DNA of 64,000 bases from Aldehydirespirator sp965221185 (GTDB lineage Bacteria > Actinomycetota > Acidimicrobiia > Acidimicrobiales > Aldehydirespiratoraceae), in the NCBI GenBank assembly GCA_965221185.1, contig OZ244866.1:2418001-2482000 (forward strand). The letters are read 5' to 3'. A program made the position numbers and the translations under genes. Positions within the stretch are counted from its first letter, which is position 1. Each line of letters opens with the position of its first letter. Of the stretch, positions 1 to 8,020 are shown piece after piece. Under the pieces are notes generated by a model. That model was not told the DNA's origin and ran no database searches. It worked only from the letters and a program-made list of their open reading frames with translations.

Positions 1-20
1 ACAACTAAAGGACCGCCACC

Positions 21-515
21 ATGAGCTACTTTGTTCAACTGCTATCCCAGAAGGCACATACGCTGCGCCTGCCGCGCAAGTACACGGCTGAAGTTCAACG
101 GTATGTGCTAACACACCAGACCGCAGCGACCCACGACAGAGCGCCCTTCCGCCGCCAGCTCGACTTCTGGGCCTTCAGCGTTGCCACTGCGCTTGCCCGA
201 GAACTGGCACCACTCAATGGGCCGTCATCACAGTGGGGGGACAAGTTCGTCGACACCCGCAACGTTGAGATGCCCAAGGAACTGTGCGACCTGCTCGCCG
301 TCGCAGCCTTCCACCAACTGGGTGCGGAACACGACCAAATCAACGACGCTGCACAGATCATCGAGATAGGCAACCGCCTCGCCGGAGCGGGATGCCCTGG
401 AGTACTGGAACAACTCGGCAGCCGCGATCTTCGCCTGACTCCGTTGGAGAAGGCCCTTAACCACGCCGCATTAACGCTTGCAGACGTCGTCACCTACCCT
501 GAGCCAAGCATATAG
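21..515 (+). CDS. Hypothetical protein, 164 aa
   Basis: I do not recognise the family. The protein is soluble, mostly alpha-helical in appearance, with no signal peptide or membrane segment. A purine-rich AAGGA lies about 8 bases before the ATG and supports the start. Base composition is clearly less GC-rich than the genes after 6.8 kb, and the codon use (ctt, gtt, ata) differs from them, which suggests transfer. It ends 5 bases from the convergent Abi_C gene and lies at the window edge, so it may be the last gene of an operon that starts outside. Its neighbours (Abi_C, restriction-enzyme remnant) make a defence role possible, but that is context only. Confidence 0.7.
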   Translation: MSYFVQLLSQKAHTLRLPRKYTAEVQRYVLTHQTAATHDRAPFRRQLDFWAFSVATALARELAPLNGPSSQWGDKFVDTRNVEMPKELCDLLAVAAFHQLGAEHDQINDAAQIIEIGNRLAGAGCPGVLEQLGSRDLRLTPLEKALNHAALTLADVVTYPEPSI

Positions 516-519
516 GCGG

Positions 520-1368
520 TTACTTTCCCATTTGACGATCAAGAGTCTCTAGTACTAGTTGAACTACGCTGCAGGCTTCGCGAACCACAAAGTGCGCGAC
601 ACTCGGCCCAACCGCAGTTGGCAAAATCCTCCCATGTCCTGTTCCCTCATCGTTTCGAAGTCTGTTCGTCATCTGAGCGATCTCCCACGATGACTGGAGA
701 ATGGCACGAAGCTCCTTGGCTCCGACCTCATTCAACTTCACCTGCTGAGGCAATATGCCTAACCGATCTCGGGCATGATGCCACAATTCATCAAACGATG
801 TGCTCGGTCGATATGGGACGCTGAAAGCCTTGCACACATACTTCGCAGTCGACTCAAGCATTTCTTTCGCCGTGCCTAACATCAGAGCTGGATCATCCGA
901 GGCACGCCGAAGACGATTGAGTTGATCCTCAATTGCTGGACGACCTGTCGTAGCCACAACAGAGGCCACGCCAGCAGGATGAAGCTCACCTTCGTCGGTT
1001 AACTCCCAACTGATCCGCGCGAAGGCTGCCCTAGCCCGCTGGCGGAGGCTCTCAAGCCTAGAGTCCGATGTCTCGTCTCCTTCGAAGAAACCGACGGCTC
1101 GATATTCCGCGAGGAGCCCTTCGACGAGTTCGCGCGATCCTTCAGGTTCGCGCACCGCTGCAAGGATCGTCCGTCGAACGCGGTCTTCTTTGTTAGGTTG
1201 CAGGTTCGGGTCATTGCGATCATAGGGCGCGGCAGCTCCGAAGCCCGATCGCGTGAATACTCCGGTTAGGACACTATGGGTTGGGCCAACGCCACCGGAC
1301 ACGAAAGCACCGAGCGTTGCCCCAACCTCATTACTCACAGGGTGCCGTGCCAACGAGACCCTCCTCAT
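520..1368 (-). CDS. Abortive-infection family protein with C-terminal Abi_C domain
   Basis: The protein is about 282 aa. The C-terminal third (residues about 160-280) looks like the abortive-infection C-terminal domain: a helix with LGTAKEMLEST near 164-174 and the hallmark LRNDEGTGHGR near 237-247. The N-terminal part is unassigned. Proteins with this domain are associated with phage exclusion; the toxic activity is generally unknown. The start is uncertain. An ATG at 1368 has no clear ribosome site before it, but AGGAGG lies just inside the frame, about 6 bases before an in-frame TTG at 1353, so translation may really begin there. It is convergent with the 21-515 gene and lies downstream of a restriction-enzyme remnant, in a lower-GC segment that looks acquired. 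Confidence 0.8.
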   Translation of the reverse strand: MRRVSLARHPVSNEVGATLGAFVSGGVGPTHSVLTGVFTRSGFGAAAPYDRNDPNLQPNKEDRVRRTILAAVREPEGSRELVEGLLAEYRAVGFFEGDETSDSRLESLRQRARAAFARISWELTDEGELHPAGVASVVATTGRPAIEDQLNRLRRASDDPALMLGTAKEMLESTAKYVCKAFSVPYRPSTSFDELWHHARDRLGILPQQVKLNEVGAKELRAILQSSWEIAQMTNRLRNDEGTGHGRILPTAVGPSVAHFVVREACSVVQLVLETLDRQMGK

Positions 1369-1732
1369 CGTCCTGCACTCGTCGGCCGCGTGTCAGAAAG
1401 AGCCGCCTGCGAACTCTCCAGGAGACTATCGGGCTGTCTTTTGATTCGTGAGGCATCTTGGCCACGTCGTCGCCGTTCGAGTCCTCCACCCTCCACAGCT
1501 CCCGGCTCGTTGCGAGGCACACGAACGGGAACCCAACCCGGACACTGCGGCCCAGGCGATACCTGTGCATCAGCAGCTTCAGGTCGAGTTCGGCCTCGCT
1601 GAACGACACCCGGGTGGGCCGCCCCCCGGCCAGGCGTCCGATCAGCCACAGCAGGAGCAGCGGCTTGTACGGGGCCGGGCGTCCTTGTCCCTGCTGGCGA
1701 ACCGCCCGATCGACTCGACCTTGCCGACCCTG
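1331..1732 (-). pseudogene. N-terminal remnant of an HNH/McrA-type restriction endonuclease
   Basis: One minus-strand frame stays open from a TAA at 1733-1735 down to 1331. It contains PYKPLLLLWLIGRL followed by a segment beginning RVSFSEAELDLKLL, then FPFVCL and ELWRVED. This order resembles the N-terminal domain of actinobacterial HNH restriction enzymes of the ScoMcrA type, in which a (H/Y)KPLLLL motif is typical. There is no ATG, GTG or TTG between the upstream stop and this motif, and the frame degenerates after about 1440 with no HNH domain, so the gene is a 5' and 3' truncated relic. The tail overlaps the start of the Abi_C gene. The family assignment is from memory of the motif. Confidence 0.5.
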
Positions 1733-1859
1733 TTAGCGCTCACAGACCCAGTAGTCGGCCCGCTCCGGCACATCCACATCGTCGGTCCACCATCGGTCCA
1801 CTGCCCTACCAGCCGGAGGCTAAGGCGCCGATCATACCCACGGCCGCCCCACCGCTTCG

Positions 1860-2114
1860 CTACAACGGAATGGGCCGGAGCCGGGTACGGGTGGCCCGAT
1901 AGATGTAAGGGCCGGGAAGGTTGACGAGCCGCTCGATGTCTCGCCACTGGCGCATGAGTACTTCGAGTTGCGCCCAGACCGTTCCCGCATCAGCACTGCT
2001 GAGCACGACGAGCCGTGCGCCACTCTCGACTACCGCCTCGATCTCGGCGATTCGCCTCGATATCGGGGCATCGCGGGAGGTCTCGTAGGCCGCGGCCCAG
2101 CGGACGCTCTCCAC
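1860..2114 (-). CDS. Possible small ORF, 84 aa, unknown
   Basis: A GTG-initiated frame of 84 codons with plausible composition: an amphipathic N-terminal half and a segment reading RLVVLSSADAG. An in-frame TGA lies 27 bases upstream, so it cannot extend far. I recognise no family. It may be another fragment of the decayed locus that left the restriction-enzyme remnant. The rest of 1733-2243 shows no coherent gene that I can support on either strand. Confidence 0.25.
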   Translation of the reverse strand: MESVRWAAAYETSRDAPISRRIAEIEAVVESGARLVVLSSADAGTVWAQLEVLMRQWRDIERLVNLPGPYIYRATRTRLRPIPL

Positions 2115-2243
2115 GGCGAGGTTGGCACGCAGCGTTCACGGACGGGAACAGCCGAGAATGGCCGCTTACAGACGCGGGGCGATGGCAGCCAACGCAGGCG
2201 TGTCCCGAGATGTCGACTCCGAGTCGCTTCGCTAGCGAGACGG

Positions 2244-3578
2244 CTACGTTGAGAGTTGCTGATCCGCTGAGGGCCCGGCGCTCTCGGGCTCCGCGTCGGG
2301 ACGGCGTTCGAGGCGGGGCGCCGCTGGCGTGACTGCTCGGAGGTTCTGGAGGACGTCGCCGTAGAAGACTGTCACGGCGTCGAGAATCCCGTCGATGAAG
2401 CCGGGCTTGCGGGCGGAGCGCCGGCCATGCCCCATCTCCGAGCGTCGCAGGACACGAAACCGGACAGGGTCCTTCCGGGACTCACCGAGCCCGGCCTTCG
2501 GGTCTTGGAGCAGCTGTTCCAAAGTCGCGACGACAGGCGCTCTGGCTCCATGGGCATACGTCTCGACGATCAGTGACCCCTCGGTTTCACGCAACTGCCT
2601 GGTGAGCCAGGTGACGCGAGCCCGGCCACCCCGGTCACGGGGAGCATCGAACCCAGCACTCGTCGTCACGAGACGGGCCCGCAAATCGGCGGTGACGGTC
2701 ATGTCAGCGATCGCGTCGGGCACACGGAGCGTCCCCGAGAGGGTGCCGTCGTCGCAGACAGACTCGACGAAGGCCCGGTTGCGCTGTTGCACATCATCCC
2801 GATGCGCCCTCGGTATGACCTCCCGCACTTCGGATCCGATCTCGACGCCCAGCTTCAGCGCCGCGTACCTCAGGAGCTGGTCCCAACGCTGACAGACCTC
2901 CACAACGGCGCTGTCTCGCCGGTCGAGGGTTCCCTCCCGTGCGCCGTCGCGCACCGCCGTCCAGTTGGCGCCCATGTCGGAGAACGCCAACGCGCCCGAG
3001 TTCGGATGCTCGAGATATCGGATCAGCTCGTTGAGGATCCATGCCTGCTCCGGGTCATCCACGCCACGATGCGTGTGCTCCTTGACCGCCTCGGCAAGGA
3101 TCATCGTCCACGACATGTGGTGAACCTGAACCTTGGAGTTCGACCTCAACCGCAATCCGTCGGTCGGATGAACACCCGGCGACGGTGCGATCTCATTGGA
3201 GATGGTGATCACGCAATCATGGTTGTTCAGGCGAGCGATCTCGATGTACGCATTGATCTGTTCAGCGTCGAGCTTGGCATCGCCGGTCTTCACCTCGACC
3301 AGGGCCTCGAACCTGCTCATGCGGCCGAACGACACCCGCACGAGCCCGTCCGGTCGCACCGTGCGCCCGTCCGGGGTGTCGTAAGCGACTTCGGTGAACG
3401 CCTCGACCGTCGCCCTGTCAGCCCGGGTGGCCCCCAACGGCGTGAGCAGCGCCTTCGAATACGGCCGCACGATCGTCAACACCGCCAACAGCGCAGACGT
3501 GGCGCGAGCCTCAGCCTCCTTGTCGCCGGAAATCCCCGCCACGGGGATCAGCCGTGCCGGTTGTGCCTCGAATTCCAC
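2244..3578 (-). CDS. PD-(D/E)XK-like nuclease-fold protein, unknown function
   Basis: About 444 aa. Near the N-terminus (numbered from the GTG at 3578) FTEV is followed by RPDGLV at 75-80 and ALVEVKTG at 92-99, which fits the D...ExK core of the PD-(D/E)XK phosphodiesterase fold (D77, E95, K97). The rest (HDCVITISNE, WTMILAEAV, DPEQAWILNELIRYLE) matches my memory of a large uncharacterised actinobacterial family. I chose the GTG at 3578 because GGGAGGGG lies just before it; an in-frame ATG at 3668 gives 30 more residues of poor quality. It is divergent from the PLD-like gene at 3677 with about 100 bases between. A nucleic-acid or defence role is inference. Confidence 0.7.
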   Translation of the reverse strand: MEFEAQPARLIPVAGISGDKEAEARATSALLAVLTIVRPYSKALLTPLGATRADRATVEAFTEVAYDTPDGRTVRPDGLVRVSFGRMSRFEALVEVKTGDAKLDAEQINAYIEIARLNNHDCVITISNEIAPSPGVHPTDGLRLRSNSKVQVHHMSWTMILAEAVKEHTHRGVDDPEQAWILNELIRYLEHPNSGALAFSDMGANWTAVRDGAREGTLDRRDSAVVEVCQRWDQLLRYAALKLGVEIGSEVREVIPRAHRDDVQQRNRAFVESVCDDGTLSGTLRVPDAIADMTVTADLRARLVTTSAGFDAPRDRGGRARVTWLTRQLRETEGSLIVETYAHGARAPVVATLEQLLQDPKAGLGESRKDPVRFRVLRRSEMGHGRRSARKPGFIDGILDAVTVFYGDVLQNLRAVTPAAPRLERRPDAEPESAGPSADQQLST

Positions 3579-3676
3579 AGCCCCTCCCGGTGCAGCCCCA
3601 AGTTTCGGAGCCACGGTAGCCCCCTCAGCACGACCCGATAGCCGCAACAATCGACAATATCGAAGCATAGAGTCCC

Positions 3677-4396
3677 ATGCTCATGGCTCTCAGCGACACC
3701 GCGGCGGATCGGGTGGAGCGGTTCCTGGCTGCACATCCGACCGGGCCGCTGGTGGTGTGCGTGGGGTCGGCGAGTGTGGCGGGGATCGGGTGGCTCGCCC
3801 AGCGCTCCCGCGGACGGCGGGTGACTCTGTTCATCGGCGACATGAAGAGCCGCAACTTCGCCCTAGCCACAGGCCGCGACCGCTCTGCCGCCCTCGCCTT
3901 CGTGAGCCGCACCGACGTAGATGTGCGCAACTGGTACCGCACCGGGCGCTCCAGCCAGGGGCGCTCCGAGGCCCACCTCAAGGTCTGGGCGGCCTGCGAC
4001 GACACCGGAGCTCCGCAGGCCTTCCTAGTCGGGTCGGCCAACCTCACCATCGCTGGATTGCACGAGAACATCGAGCTGATGGCCCTCGCCGACGCCTCAG
4101 AGCATGGCTATCTGTGCAGCACCCTCCAACATCTCCTCGACAAGTCATGGGACGCCAAGGAGCGGCTAGAGAAATGGATCGAGCACGGCGACTCACCCGA
4201 CCGCTCCCATCCCCCGACACGCCGCCGGCCCGACCACAAACCGTCCACGCGAGGCAAGCAACGACAGCACGCCCCCTCAGCATCCACCGGCTGCGGGCCA
4301 CAAGTACTAGCGATGGTCTCCCTGACAGCGGCCGCAGCCGCTCTACTCATCAGCCGCGGGCGCCGCAGGCCTGCGAGACACTTCGCTCACGGCTAG
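3677..4396 (+). CDS. Phospholipase D-like (HKD half-site) protein with C-terminal membrane segment
   Basis: 239 aa. One HKD-type half-site is visible: H100-x-K102, then LVGSANLT at 118-125 with N122, and an E at about 130-133. PLD-superfamily nucleases and transferases usually form the full active site from two such halves, so a dimer is expected. After a charged, Arg/His/Pro-rich linker (about 165-205) there is a short hydrophobic stretch (AMVSLTAAAAALLIS) and a basic tail, suggesting a C-terminal membrane anchor. A second ATG two codons in (3683) is an alternative start. The divergent PD-(D/E)XK-like neighbour shares its upstream region, suggesting the two may work together. Confidence 0.75.
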   Translation: MLMALSDTAADRVERFLAAHPTGPLVVCVGSASVAGIGWLAQRSRGRRVTLFIGDMKSRNFALATGRDRSAALAFVSRTDVDVRNWYRTGRSSQGRSEAHLKVWAACDDTGAPQAFLVGSANLTIAGLHENIELMALADASEHGYLCSTLQHLLDKSWDAKERLEKWIEHGDSPDRSHPPTRRRPDHKPSTRGKQRQHAPSASTGCGPQVLAMVSLTAAAAALLISRGRRRPARHFAHG

Positions 4397-4812
4397 CTGC
4401 CGGCGGCGCTGGTGAAGAGGGCTATCCAGATCGAGATGGTGGCCACTGCGATGGTGGAGACGATGACGTAGAGCTGCTTGGCCTGGCTCTTGATGATCTC
4501 GGCTCGCTCCTTGGTCGCCTGAGCGAAGCCGTCGTGCATCTCGACTCGCAAAGCGGCATAGCTCTCAACGAGCTTGCCGTGGCTCTCGACAAGGCTTGCG
4601 CGACTTTCGGCGAGCTTGACGTTGGTCTCAGCGATCGCCTCCGTGAAGGCGGCCCTCAAGCGCAGCTCGACTCCGGCGAGGTCCTCCTTCGTGGCGACCT
4701 GGTCCCAGCCGCTGGGCGGGAGCTGGTCCATGAGGGTGTCTGCGGCTTCTTCGCCCATCGAGTCCACCAGGCTTGCGTACAGAGCGGCGCGCTGTGCTTG
4801 GGTCGCGGCCAC
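4393..4812 (-). CDS. Coiled-coil protein with C-terminal transmembrane helix, paralogue of the gene at 6197
   Basis: About 139 aa: an N-terminal module with LPPSGWDQVATKEDL, a long heptad-like helix rich in Ala, Glu, Arg and Ser, then one C-terminal membrane helix (LYVIVSTIAVATISIWIALF). The layout resembles small CCDC90/DUF1640-like coiled-coil proteins. I chose the GTG at 4812, not 4815 or 4899: GGAGG lies 7 bases upstream and the protein then aligns residue for residue with the paralogue (VAATQAQR against MAMTETQR). It overlaps the end of the PLD-like gene by 4 bases, convergently. Function unknown. Confidence 0.75.
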   Translation of the reverse strand: MAATQAQRAALYASLVDSMGEEAADTLMDQLPPSGWDQVATKEDLAGVELRLRAAFTEAIAETNVKLAESRASLVESHGKLVESYAALRVEMHDGFAQATKERAEIIKSQAKQLYVIVSTIAVATISIWIALFTSAAGS

Positions 4813-4915
4813 CACGAGACCTCCGTCCGTTCGAGTTGATCGGCTGGGGGCGCCCGTGGGGGCTGCTCCGAGGCCGCCGGTCAGGCCCCGCAGGCCCAAC
4901 GCGACAAGCGTGACT

Positions 4916-4944
4916 ACTCTACACCCTCGTATCTGTTATTTCAA
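4916..4944 (-). promoter_or_regulatory. Possible promoter of the coiled-coil gene
   Basis: On the minus strand TTGAAA (4944-4939) and TAGAGT (4921-4916) are separated by 17 bases, in a locally AT-rich stretch about 100 bases upstream of the GTG at 4812. TAnnnT is an acceptable actinobacterial -10. Sequence match only. Confidence 0.3.
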
Positions 4945-5000
4945 TCCAACTGATGATGACAAGTATAATTCCGAGTATCTCAATGGATGGCGAGCAAAGC

Positions 5001-5363
5001 TTAGGCAGGGATGGGGGTCTGGGCGGTCAGGCCGCCGTCGATGGTGAACAGGCTGCCGGACACGAACGACGCCTCGTCGCTGGCCAGCCACAGCACTAGG
5101 GCGGCCACATCCTGCGGGCGGCCCAGCCGGCCCACCGGATGACGCTCCACCGTCGCGGTCCGGGCCGCCACCGGATCGGCGGCCACATCGAAGACGGAGT
5201 CGGCCACATCCGTGCGGACCCAGCGGCCCAGCCCGTCCGGCGGCTCGCTGCGACTGCCGGTCATCACCCGAGCACCCGAGGCCGCGAAGCGCTCTGCCAC
5301 CGCAAGCCCGATCCCCGAGCTGGCACCCGTCACCACCACCGCTGCGCCCTTCAACGAGACCAT
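5001..5363 (-). pseudogene. SDR-family oxidoreductase with internal deletion
   Basis: The 120-residue frame has a normal SDR N-terminus (VVVTGASSGIG cofactor loop) and a normal C-terminus (VGRLGRPQDVAALVLWLAS, then SGSLFTIDGG), but the middle is missing: after WVRTDVADSV the frame passes straight to DPVAARTATVERHP. The NAG motif, catalytic Ser and YxxxK are all absent, and classical SDRs are about 250 aa. The deletion is in frame, so a stable product may be made but cannot be an active dehydrogenase. GGGGAG before the ATG at 5363 supports that start. A second copy of the C-terminal tail lies at 6649-6720. Confidence 0.8.
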
Positions 5364-5492
5364 CGCCAACTCCCCCTTCATCGGCCGCTGCCATAGCTTG
5401 CGACAGCCCGCGTGACACTGCATAGACGCGTCTCCAGCACCAGCCGGTCAACGCCGCAGCGGCGAAGGTGAGGGTGCGATGGGGTCGGGGAA

Positions 5493-5957
5493 TCAGTCGG
5501 TGGTGCCGTGCTCGATGGCGTCCAGCAGTGCGTCCTTCTCGGCCCTCGGCAGTTCCAGCACTTCGCCCGAAGGAGCGTCCATCGTCGGGTATATGGCCAC
5601 TCCCACGGCAGCCAAGCGGGTCAGCAGGACATTGGCGAGGTGATCGAGGGCGTACAGGGCCGCCTGCATCTGGCTGGAAGCCGCAGAGGGCAGCTTGTCG
5701 GTGTTCTCTGAGAAACTCCCCAGCAGGTCGAACCTGGCGTCGTAGACCCTCCCCAGCCTGTGGGTCACGGAGTACTCCTCGTGTCGGTCGCGCCAGCCCC
5801 GGTCGACCGCTCTGATGGCTTCGATGGCGCGAGAACGGTCAGTGTGACTGCCGTCGGCAATCACCCGGGCCAGCGCGTCCCTGGCACCGGCGACGGCTTC
5901 CTGCTCCTGCGTGTCCATTGCCTTCTGGTTCGATGCCCTCTGCTTGGATCGCAACAT
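5493..5957 (-). CDS. Hypothetical protein, 154 aa
   Basis: No family recognised. It is a soluble, helical protein with a basic N-terminus and an acidic C-terminus; no signal peptide or membrane segment. GGAGGGTCCTG directly precedes the ATG at 5957, giving a strong start. It lies between the deleted SDR gene and the coiled-coil paralogue at 6197 and is transcribed away from the latter. Codon composition is typical of the GC-rich background. Confidence 0.6.
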   Translation of the reverse strand: MLRSKQRASNQKAMDTQEQEAVAGARDALARVIADGSHTDRSRAIEAIRAVDRGWRDRHEEYSVTHRLGRVYDARFDLLGSFSENTDKLPSAASSQMQAALYALDHLANVLLTRLAAVGVAIYPTMDAPSGEVLELPRAEKDALLDAIEHGTTD

Positions 5958-6135
5958 CAGGACCCTCCTGCGGTTCGGCGGATAAGGGAATAGGAGCCAC
6001 GGCGACCGCTTCGCTTCGGGGCTACGGATTCACCCTACCGCAGTGCTTTGATTTTTCAAGTCACTTCATGATAGAGTGCTGCTACCGGCATCGTCCGGTA
6101 CACTAAAATCATCACAGCGTGGTCGCCAGTAAATC

Positions 6136-6157
6136 GGGAGCACCTTTGGAGGCTCCC
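6136..6157. other. Small hairpin in the leader of the 6197 gene
   Basis: GGGAGC (6136-6141) and GCTCCC (6152-6157) form a 6-bp stem about 40 bases before the 6197 start codon. It could sit in the 5' untranslated region. The surrounding 6020-6196 is AT-richer than the neighbouring genes, with TTGATT (6048-6053) and TAGAGT (6072-6077) 18 bases apart as a possible promoter. Confidence 0.3.
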
Positions 6158-6196
6158 CGCTAATCGAGAGTATTATCGAGTAGAGGGGACGCCACC

Positions 6197-6622
6197 ATGG
6201 CTATGACCGAGACGCAACGCACGACGCTGTACAGCCAGCTGACCGACGCGATCGGCCAGGACGCAGCTAGGACCCTCATGGAGCAGCTACCCCCGAGCGG
6301 GTGGGACCAAGTCGCCACCAAGGACGACGTCAAGGCCAGCGAGCGGCTGCTCCAGCGCGAACTCAAGGCCAGCGAGAAGATGCTTCACGGGGAGCTAAAG
6401 GAGACCGAGGGGCGGCTCATGGCCCAGATGGCAGCCTCCGAGTTGAGGCAGGGAGCCCGCATCGACGAGACGAACCGGGAACTGTCCAAGCTCAAGGGCG
6501 AGGTTCAAACCGGGTTCGCCGAACTGCAGCTCACGCTGGCCAAGCACACTCGATGGATGGCGGCTGTGCTGCTCGGGTTCGCGGTCTCGATATCGGTGCC
6601 GCTGACGATCGCCCTCCTCTGA
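6197..6622 (+). CDS. Coiled-coil protein with C-terminal transmembrane helix
   Basis: 141 aa. It shares with the 4393-4812 gene the N-terminal module (TLMEQLPPSGWDQVATKDD), a charged coiled coil and a single C-terminal membrane helix (MAAVLLGFAVSISVPLTIALL). The coiled coil carries two short internal repeats (SERLLQRELKA, SEKMLHGELKE). Cytoplasmic N-terminus with a membrane anchor is the likely topology. A GGGG run lies 7 bases before the ATG; a second ATG two codons later is possible. No enzyme motif is present. A remnant of an SDR gene follows 27 bases downstream on the other strand. Confidence 0.75.
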   Translation: MAMTETQRTTLYSQLTDAIGQDAARTLMEQLPPSGWDQVATKDDVKASERLLQRELKASEKMLHGELKETEGRLMAQMAASELRQGARIDETNRELSKLKGEVQTGFAELQLTLAKHTRWMAAVLLGFAVSISVPLTIALL

Positions 6623-6648
6623 CACGCGGCGCAGCGTGCGGTGCAAGC

Positions 6649-6720
6649 TCACGGGAGAGGGGTCTGGGCGGTCAGGCCACCATCTATGATGAACAGGCTG
6701 CCCGACACCAACGACGCCTC
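6649..6720 (-). pseudogene. Second, isolated C-terminal remnant of the SDR gene
   Basis: On the minus strand this reads EASLVSGSLFIIDGGLT then AQTPLP and a stop. It closely matches the tail of the SDR pseudogene at 5001 (EASFVSGSLFTIDGGLTAQ). Only these roughly 24 codons survive. Both SDR tails lie next to a coiled-coil/membrane gene, which points to local duplication followed by deletion. Confidence 0.75.
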
Positions 6721-6806
6721 GCCGTCGCAATCACGACGCACATAGTGGCACGGCACCGCGCCACGCCGCCGTAGCCGCGGCAGGCACACCGCGCCATGAT
6801 GGGGGC

Positions 6807-7943
6807 ATGGAGATCCATGGGACCTGCAAGCCGGGCTTCGAGGCCGCGCGCGACGCGTTCGAGGCCAACTTCGCCGCCGGGCTGGAGATCGGCGCGGCCG
6901 CGGCGGTGACCGTCGACGGCGAGTTCGTCGTCGACGTCTGGGCCGGCGACGCCGACACCGAAGGCACCCCCTGGCAGCGCGACACCATCGTCAACGTCTA
7001 CTCCACCACCAAGACCATGGCCGCGACCTGCATGCTGATGCTGGCCGACCGGGGCGAGCTCGACTTCGACGCCCCGGTGGCCCAGTACTGGCCCGAGTTC
7101 GCCCAGAACGGCAAGGAGGGCGTGCTGGTGCGCCATGTGATGGCCCACACCGCCGGGGTGCCCGGCTTCGACCCGCCCATCGCCGTCGAGCAGCTCTACG
7201 ACCTCGACGCCGTCGCCGCCAACCTGGCTGCCCAAGCCCCCTGGTGGGAACCGGGCACCGCCTCCGGCTACCACGCAATCACCCAGGGCAACCTCGAGGG
7301 CGAGATCCTCTATCGCATCACCGGCCGCCGCATGGCCGACTGGTTCCGCACCGAGGTGGCCGAGCCGCTCGATGCCGACTTCTGGATGAGCCTGCCCGCC
7401 ACCGAGGACCACCGGGTGGCCGAGCTGCAACCCCCGGTGTTCAGCGGCGACAGGCTCACGGTCAACGGCGTGGAGGTCGCGGCCGACTCCATCGCGGTGA
7501 GGACCCTGCTCAGCGCGCCCATGACCGCCGCCGAGCCGGCCACCCGCGAGTGGCGGGCCGCGGAGATCCCCGCCGCGGGCGGGTTCGGCAACGCCCGCTC
7601 GATCGCCCGCATCCATGCCGCGCTGGCCTGCGGAGGCGCCCTCGACGGGATCCGGCTGATGTCAGAGGCCGGAGTCCACCGGGCGCTCGAGGAACAGACC
7701 GACGGCGTCGACCACGTGCTGATGGTGCGGCTGCGCCACGGGCTCGGATTCGGGCTGCAGCTAGGCGACAGTTTCACCACCGAGCCGGGCCAGATGTTCT
7801 GGGGCGGCTGGGGCGGCTCCCTCTCCGCGGTCGACCTGAATGCCCGCGTCAGCATCGCCTACGTGATGAACCGCATGGACGCCGATCTCACGGGGGACAT
7901 CCGCGCCCGCAACATCGTCGAAGCCGCCCTGGCGCGCCTGTAG
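6807..7943 (+). CDS. Serine hydrolase of the beta-lactamase / class VIII esterase family
   Basis: 378 aa, normal for EstB-like family VIII esterases. The SxxK motif is STTK at 66-69 (Ser66 nucleophile, Lys69 base), the second motif is likely Y155 in ASGYHAIT, and an HTAG motif is at 114-117. No signal peptide is seen, so the enzyme is probably cytoplasmic and acts as an esterase or amidase on small substrates rather than as a beta-lactamase. The substrate cannot be read from sequence. It is monocistronic and convergent with the deaminase gene; a hairpin lies between them. Confidence 0.85.
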   Translation: MEIHGTCKPGFEAARDAFEANFAAGLEIGAAAAVTVDGEFVVDVWAGDADTEGTPWQRDTIVNVYSTTKTMAATCMLMLADRGELDFDAPVAQYWPEFAQNGKEGVLVRHVMAHTAGVPGFDPPIAVEQLYDLDAVAANLAAQAPWWEPGTASGYHAITQGNLEGEILYRITGRRMADWFRTEVAEPLDADFWMSLPATEDHRVAELQPPVFSGDRLTVNGVEVAADSIAVRTLLSAPMTAAEPATREWRAAEIPAAGGFGNARSIARIHAALACGGALDGIRLMSEAGVHRALEEQTDGVDHVLMVRLRHGLGFGLQLGDSFTTEPGQMFWGGWGGSLSAVDLNARVSIAYVMNRMDADLTGDIRARNIVEAALARL

Positions 7944-7960
7944 ACGCTCCCCGCCCTCAG

Positions 7961-8009
7961 GATATTTCAGCAGTTCTACACGCTATACGGGCACAATTAC
8001 TGAAATATC
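7961..8009. repeat. Hairpin with 19-nt loop, copy 1
   Basis: Arms 7961-7975 and 7995-8009 pair at 13 of 15 positions around a 19-nt loop that ends ATACGGGCAC. It sits between two convergent genes and could act as a bidirectional terminator, but the loop is near-identical in its last ten bases to the loop of a hairpin at 16232-16282 whose arms are unrelated. Confidence 0.6.
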
Positions 8010-8020
8010 GCAGAGAGGGC

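Noticed and set aside
4813..4899. Longer N-terminus (ATG at 4899) for the coiled-coil gene
   Set aside because: The added residues are low-complexity and the paralogue plus the GGAGG position support GTG 4812.
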